A stretch of 8,729 bases of DNA, taken from NCBI GenBank assembly GCA_009703445.1, contig WLGA01000043.1, positions 1 through 8,729 on the forward strand, read 5' to 3'. Within the stretch, counting starts at the first letter, position 1, and every line of letters begins with the position of its first letter. Below, piece after piece: positions 5,469 to 8,729 of the stretch. The notes beneath the pieces were generated by a model. It saw only the letters and a list, made by a program, of their open reading frames with translations, did no database searches and was not told where the DNA came from. A program made the translations under genes and the position numbers. Origin of the DNA: Actinomycetota bacterium. Lineage in GTDB: Bacteria; Actinomycetota; Actinomycetes; Actinomycetales; Microbacteriaceae.

Positions 5469-7087
5469 TACAGTGGAATGTTTCCGTGCTTCTTCGGTGG
5501 CAAACTCGAGCGCTTGGTGCGAAGAGCACGAAGGGCCTTGATTACCTGGATGCGGGTTGCAGCCGGCTCGATGATTCCATCCAGCTCGCCACGTTCTGCA
5601 GCAAGGAATGGGCTAGCCACGTTGTAGGTGTACTCGGCTGCTAGACGAGCACGCACGGCAGCGACATCCTGGCCTGCGTCTTCGGCAGCCTTGATCTCGT
5701 TGCGGTAAAGAATGTTGATCGCACCCTGGCCGCCCATAACCGCGATCTCGGCGGTTGGCCAAGCCAGGTTGATGTCGGCACCGAGCTGCTTAGAGCCCAT
5801 GACGATGTAAGCGCCTCCGTAAGCCTTGCGGGTGATTACCGTGACCAGTGGAACGGTCGCTTCGGCGTATGCGTAGAGCAACTTGGCGCCACGGCGAATG
5901 ACGCCGGCCCACTCCTGGTCGGTGCCAGGAAGGTAACCAGGAACGTCTACCAGGGTCAGGATTGGAATAGAGAAAGCATCACAGAAACGAACGAATCGCG
6001 CCGCCTTTTCACCGGCCTCGATGTTCAAGGTTCCGGCCATCTGCTGTGGCTGGTTGGCGATGATGCCGACGCTGCGGCCATCCACGCGGGCGAACCCGAT
6101 CAGGATGTTCGGCGCGAACAGTGGCTGCACCTCTAGGAACTCGTGGCCATCAACAATCGACTCGATAACCGCGCGCATGTCATAAGGCTGGTTTGGTGAG
6201 TCAGGGATGATGGTGTTCAGCTTCTGGTCTTCATCCGTGATTTCAAGTTCACCCTCGGCCGCGTAAACCACGGTCTCCGAGAGGTTGTTCTCAGGAAGGT
6301 AGCTGAGCAGGGAGCGAGCGTAGTCGATTGCGTCGACCTCATCCTCGGCTAGATAGTGGGCAACACCTGAGGTCTGGTTGTGAGTGCGAGCGCCACCCAG
6401 CTCTTCCATGCCAACGTCTTCACCGGTGACAGCCTTGATGACGTCAGGGCCGGTCACGAACATGTTTGAGGTTTTATCGACCATGATGACGAAGTCGGTT
6501 AGAGCAGGGGAGTACACGGCACCGCCGGCGGCTGGGCCCATGATGATCGAGATCTGAGGGATGACGCCCGAAGCCATGGTGTTGCGCTTGAAGATTTCGC
6601 CATACTTGCCGAGGGCGATGACACCCTCTTGGATGCGCGCGCCTCCAGAGTCGAGGATTCCAATCATCGGAACGCCGGTAGCGATGGCTAGGTCCATGAT
6701 TTTGATGATCTTGTTGCCGGCAGCCTCGCCGAGTGAGCCACCGAAGATGGTGAAGTCCTGAGAGAAAAGAGCGACCTGACGACCATGGATGGTGCCGACG
6801 CCGGTCACGACTGCGTCACCGTATGGGCGGTTCTTGTCCATGCCGAAAGCGGTTGAGCGGTGGCGAACGAATTCATCTAGTTCGACGAATGAACCTGGGT
6901 CAAGCAGCATTTCAATGCGCTCGCGGGCGGTCTTCTTGCCCTTTGCGTGCTGCTTGGCAATCGCAGCCTCGCCACTGGCGTGCACAGCCTGGTGATAGCG
7001 GTTGCGCATATCTTCGAGTTTGCCCGCGGTGGTAGCGATGTCTGGGTTCAGACGGATCGCGGTTGTGTAGGTCATTTCATCAGCCAT
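5468..7087 (-). CDS. accD: Acyl-CoA carboxylase beta subunit (carboxyltransferase)
   Basis: A 539-residue carboxyltransferase that moves CO2 from carboxybiotin on the alpha subunit to acetyl- or propionyl-CoA, supplying malonyl- or methylmalonyl-CoA for lipid synthesis. Both crotonase-like halves are present. Residues 148-155 read GGARIQEG and 184-194 GPAAGGAVYSP, the CoA and oxyanion glycines of the N-terminal half. TRKAYGGAYIVMGSKQLGAD (419-438) and AWPTAEIAVMGGQGAINI lie in the C-terminal half, and the protein ends in the familiar PPKKHGNIPL. The residue after GGAY is isoleucine (I428), at what I recall as the substrate-specificity position. The ATG at 7087 is preferred over an in-frame GTG at 7096 because a -10 box ends 7 nt before this ATG; an ATG at 7075 is also possible. 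The gene is divergent from birA and overlaps accE. No alpha subunit lies within the window. Confidence 0.96.
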   Translation of the reverse strand: MADEMTYTTAIRLNPDIATTAGKLEDMRNRYHQAVHASGEAAIAKQHAKGKKTARERIEMLLDPGSFVELDEFVRHRSTAFGMDKNRPYGDAVVTGVGTIHGRQVALFSQDFTIFGGSLGEAAGNKIIKIMDLAIATGVPMIGILDSGGARIQEGVIALGKYGEIFKRNTMASGVIPQISIIMGPAAGGAVYSPALTDFVIMVDKTSNMFVTGPDVIKAVTGEDVGMEELGGARTHNQTSGVAHYLAEDEVDAIDYARSLLSYLPENNLSETVVYAAEGELEITDEDQKLNTIIPDSPNQPYDMRAVIESIVDGHEFLEVQPLFAPNILIGFARVDGRSVGIIANQPQQMAGTLNIEAGEKAARFVRFCDAFSIPILTLVDVPGYLPGTDQEWAGVIRRGAKLLYAYAEATVPLVTVITRKAYGGAYIVMGSKQLGADINLAWPTAEIAVMGGQGAINILYRNEIKAAEDAGQDVAAVRARLAAEYTYNVASPFLAAERGELDGIIEPAATRIQVIKALRALRTKRSSLPPKKHGNIPL

Positions 7088-7094
7088 GCAGACC

Positions 7095-7100
7095 ACTCTA
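7095..7100 (-). promoter_or_regulatory. -10 box of a predicted leaderless accD promoter
   Basis: TAGAGT on the - strand (TAnnnT) is followed by exactly 7 nt (GGTCTGC) and then the accD ATG at 7087, so the transcript would begin at or next to the A of the start codon. The -35 region at 17-nt spacing is ACAGTT, a poor match to TTGACA. A second TAnnnT (TAGGTT, 7108-7113 on the - strand) is an alternative that would give a short leader. Confidence 0.5.
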
Positions 7101-7117
7101 TCCAGCGAAACCTAGAA

Positions 7118-7151
7118 AACTGTTGAAGGTTTGCCACTATGAACTGCTGAA
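7118..7151. repeat. Two near-identical 10-mers in the accD-birA divergent gap
   Basis: AACTGTTGAA (7118-7127) and AACTGCTGAA (7142-7151) differ at one base and start 24 nt apart. They lie between, and partly within, the -35 regions of the two divergent promoters. They could be a direct-repeat operator for a shared regulator of biotin or fatty-acid genes. Chance is also possible at this length. No regulator gene for them is visible in the window. Confidence 0.3.
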
Positions 7152-7176
7152 AGCACTGTTAACTTTCTACAGCGAC

Positions 7177-7182
7177 TAGCCT
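7177..7182 (+). promoter_or_regulatory. -10 box of a predicted leaderless birA promoter
   Basis: TAGCCT (TAnnnT) is followed by exactly 7 nt (TAAGTCC) and then the birA ATG at 7190. With no usable Shine-Dalgarno sequence in front of birA, this fits a leaderless mRNA, common in Actinobacteria. The -35 region (about ACTGTT, 7155-7160) is weak. Confidence 0.5.
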
Positions 7183-7189
7183 TAAGTCC

Positions 7190-7978
7190 ATGGATTTCCC
7201 GCTCAGCAGCCAACTGGTGAACCGTCTCGACTACGTTTCTTCAACCGGCTCTACCAACACCGACCTAATCGCGGCCGCGGCCGAACGCGAAGACCTATCG
7301 GTTTTGGTAGCCGGTCACCAAAGTGCCGGTCGTGGTCGTTCGACCGGCCGACAGTGGGTCGCTCCCGAGGGCAGCTCGCTCGCCATTTCGGTGTTGCTGC
7401 GCCCGAGTGCGCAAGCGCTCAGCCCAACGTCATTCGGCTGGCTGCCACTGCTTGCCGGTCTAGCCATGGCGCGCGCCGTTGGGAAGTTCATCCCAGCCGC
7501 CGAAGTTAGCGTGAAGTGGCCGAATGATGTGTTGGTTGCCGAGCGCAAAATTTCGGGAATCCTCAGTGAACTACTTCCTGACCTTTCGGGCGTTGTAATC
7601 GGTGCCGGCATAAACATCCGACAAAGCCAGGATGAGCTGCCGATCGAGAACGCAACCTCACTCGCGATTGAACTTGGTAAACCAGAGGCCCTTTCGAATG
7701 ACAAGATTCTCGTCGCCTACCTAGGTGAACTTCGGGCACTCTATTCACGATTTGTGGCAAGTGGCGGCGACGCCATCGCGAGCGGCCTTCGTGACGAAGT
7801 TGCCGAGCGTTGCGGTTCGATCGGTCGCCGAGTTAGGGCAATGATGCCCGGAGATCAAGAAATCACCGGAAACGGTGTTGGGCTCGACGAAACCGGCCGC
7901 ATTCTGATTCAACCCGACGGCGCCCGCGAGCTGTTTGCCGTTTCGGCGGGCGACATCGTTCATCTGCGACACAATTGA
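7190..7978 (+). CDS. birA: Biotin-[acetyl-CoA carboxylase] ligase (biotin-protein ligase)
   Basis: A 262-residue enzyme that uses ATP to form biotinyl-AMP and transfers biotin to a lysine of carboxylase carrier domains. In the sequence, STGSTNTDL (18-26) opens the catalytic domain. The biotinyl-AMP binding loop is SAGRGRSTGRQW (45-56, the family GRGRxxRxW signature). KWPNDVL (109-115), GILSEL (123-128) and IGAGINI (137-143) complete the core, and a small SH3-like C-terminal domain follows (about 209-260). There is no N-terminal helix-turn-helix, so this is the monofunctional type that does not act as a biotin operon repressor. It is divergent from accD; its product is needed to activate the alpha subunit partnering AccD and AccE. 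The stop lies 4 nt before the next gene, implying an operon. Confidence 0.96.
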   Translation: MDFPLSSQLVNRLDYVSSTGSTNTDLIAAAAEREDLSVLVAGHQSAGRGRSTGRQWVAPEGSSLAISVLLRPSAQALSPTSFGWLPLLAGLAMARAVGKFIPAAEVSVKWPNDVLVAERKISGILSELLPDLSGVVIGAGINIRQSQDELPIENATSLAIELGKPEALSNDKILVAYLGELRALYSRFVASGGDAIASGLRDEVAERCGSIGRRVRAMMPGDQEITGNGVGLDETGRILIQPDGARELFAVSAGDIVHLRHN

Positions 7979-7982
7979 GTTC

Positions 7983-8417
7983 ATGAGCCAAAGTTTTATC
8001 GAATCACGTCGTCTCGCGCGCATCCGCCCGAGTGCGGTTCGACTCTTTCTGCCTTTTGCAGCGCTTGCTTTAGCCTGCTTTGGCGTCTCTTTCTATAACG
8101 GCCGACTGCCCGAGCAGTGGATGAACATCACCCTGTATTCGGTGGCCGGCGCAATCGCGTTTTTCTTTTGGTTGATTCCGGTGCTGCGTTATCTCAGCTC
8201 CTACGTCGACATCTTCACCACTCGGGTCTTTTATCGTGCCGGCTTGATGGGGCAGAACCGCAGCGAGGCCAAATTCTCACAGGTCACCGATGTTCGACTC
8301 GGCGATGGACGTCGCATTCAGTTGGCTCTGACCAACGGCGAAATCGTCGAGCTGCCTCGACTTCCTCGAGCCAAGAAACTGACCGCCGAGATTCAAGCGC
8401 TGGTTGCGAAGGTTTAA
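7983..8417 (+). CDS. Small membrane protein with a PH-like domain
   Basis: A 144-residue protein with two hydrophobic segments (about 20-38 and 48-68), followed by a cytoplasmic domain rich in beta strands: YVDIFTTRVFYRAGLMG (74-90), then SQVTDVRLGD, IQLALTNGEIVELPRLP and a closing helix to residue 144. This matches the bacterial PH-like (YdbS/bPH2-type) membrane proteins often found between birA and purK in Actinobacteria. The function is unknown; a membrane-associated binding or scaffolding role is a guess. The start at 7983 is chosen because it follows the birA stop by 4 nt; a 16-codon upstream extension would overlap birA. The Shine-Dalgarno sequence is weak, so translation is probably coupled to birA. 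The stop codon overlaps a candidate purK promoter. Confidence 0.85.
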   Translation: MSQSFIESRRLARIRPSAVRLFLPFAALALACFGVSFYNGRLPEQWMNITLYSVAGAIAFFFWLIPVLRYLSSYVDIFTTRVFYRAGLMGQNRSEAKFSQVTDVRLGDGRRIQLALTNGEIVELPRLPRAKKLTAEIQALVAKV

Positions 8418-8420
8418 ACT
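8392..8420 (+). promoter_or_regulatory. Candidate purK promoter
   Basis: TTCAAG (8392-8397), 17 nt, then TAAACT (8415-8420, TAnnnT) would start transcription near 8428 and give a leader of about 21 nt carrying AAGGA (8436-8440), 8 nt before the purK ATG. The -10 box overlaps the stop codon of the preceding gene. The -35 match is only three of six. Confidence 0.4.
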
Positions 8421-8448
8421 AGAACCAGACGAAAAAAGGAATGGTGTC

Positions 8449-8729
8449 ATGGCTTCTGTGGGCGTAATCGGTGGGGGCCAGTTGGCTCGAATGATGACAC
8501 CTCCGGCAATCAACCTTGGCCTTGAAATCAAAGTGCTCGCCGAAGCCGCAGGTTCCTCAGCTGCACTCGCCACCACCCAAGTTGGCGACTACACCCACCT
8601 AGACGTGGTTCGCGAATTCGCTGAAACCGTCGATGTCATCACCTTTGACCACGAGCACGTTCCGCTGCCAGTTCTTGAAGCGCTAGAAGCCGAGGGCGTG
8701 CAGGTAAACCCACCTAGCAAGGCGTTGGC
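8449..8729 (+). CDS. purK: N5-carboxyaminoimidazole ribonucleotide synthase, N-terminal part
   Basis: The first 93 residues of an ATP-grasp enzyme of purine synthesis, cut by the window end. PurK converts AIR, ATP and bicarbonate to N5-CAIR. The visible pre-ATP-grasp domain carries the glycine-rich VGVIGGGQLARMM (4-16), VLAEAAGSSAAL, VGDYTHLDVVREFA and the strongly conserved ITFDHEHVPLPVLEAL. The start at 8449 follows AAGGA at 8 nt. A nearer upstream ATG at 8441 is in another frame and stops after eight codons. The catalytic ATP-grasp part lies outside the window. Confidence 0.95.
   Translation, partial: MASVGVIGGGQLARMMTPPAINLGLEIKVLAEAAGSSAALATTQVGDYTHLDVVREFAETVDVITFDHEHVPLPVLEALEAEGVQVNPPSKAL

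Noticed and set aside
6561..7035. + strand open frames opposite accD
   Set aside because: They are antisense shadows of highly conserved carboxyltransferase sequence, with unconvincing composition.
7088..7096. GTG start at 7096 for accD
   Set aside because: It would add only Met-Val-Cys and overlaps the -10 box that fits the ATG at 7087; not excluded without N-terminal data.
7935..7982. Longer start for the PH-domain gene
   Set aside because: The 16 extra codons lie inside birA and do not resemble the family N-terminus; 7983 follows the birA stop directly.
1..8729. Mobile elements, CRISPR array, tRNA or rRNA genes
   Set aside because: I saw no transposase, integrase, regular spaced repeats, or tRNA/rRNA-like sequence anywhere in the window.

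Overview
The window looks like a piece of a compact actinobacterial chromosome, most likely a moderate-GC member of the Microbacteriaceae (for example the freshwater Luna-type lineages). This is inferred from gene content and order: purK, a small PH-domain membrane protein, birA and a divergent accD-accE is a familiar actinobacterial arrangement. Further support comes from the actinobacteria-specific acyl-CoA carboxylase epsilon subunit, the intermediate base composition, the very short intergenic gaps and apparent leaderless promoters. I have no database result behind the taxonomic placement.

Left part (1-3282, + strand). The 3' end of a TrmA/RlmD-family RNA m5U methyltransferase gene is followed after one codon by a three-gene signalling cluster. 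It encodes a NarL/LuxR-type response regulator, a membrane histidine kinase with intact H-, N- and G-boxes, and a second multi-pass membrane protein shaped like a kinase. That last protein has no histidine in its cytoplasmic half and no recognisable ATP-binding boxes. The three genes overlap by 17 and 8 nt, which argues for coupled translation and a joint function.

Intergenic 3283-3470. This convergent gap holds a 10-bp hairpin that probably acts as a terminator. It is followed by an unusually dense nest of further inverted repeats, including three mutually exclusive ATCCCC/GGGGAT pairings. This is the least explained DNA in the window.

Middle (3471-7087, - strand). Reading right to left, accD (carboxyltransferase) and accE (epsilon subunit) overlap by one base and are followed 69 nt later by a DUF885 putative metallopeptidase gene. 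The biotinylated alpha subunit is not in the window.

Right part (7190-8729, + strand). birA (biotin-protein ligase without a DNA-binding domain), a PH-domain membrane protein and the start of purK. birA and accD are divergent. Each has a TAnnnT -10 box ending exactly 7 nt before its ATG, so both are predicted to make leaderless mRNAs. Functionally, BirA attaches biotin to the carboxylase alpha subunit that works with AccD and AccE to make malonyl- or methylmalonyl-CoA.

Most of the window is housekeeping. The parts that merit a second look are the degenerate kinase partner, the structured 3283-3470 gap, the paired leaderless promoters and the DUF885 gene next to accE.
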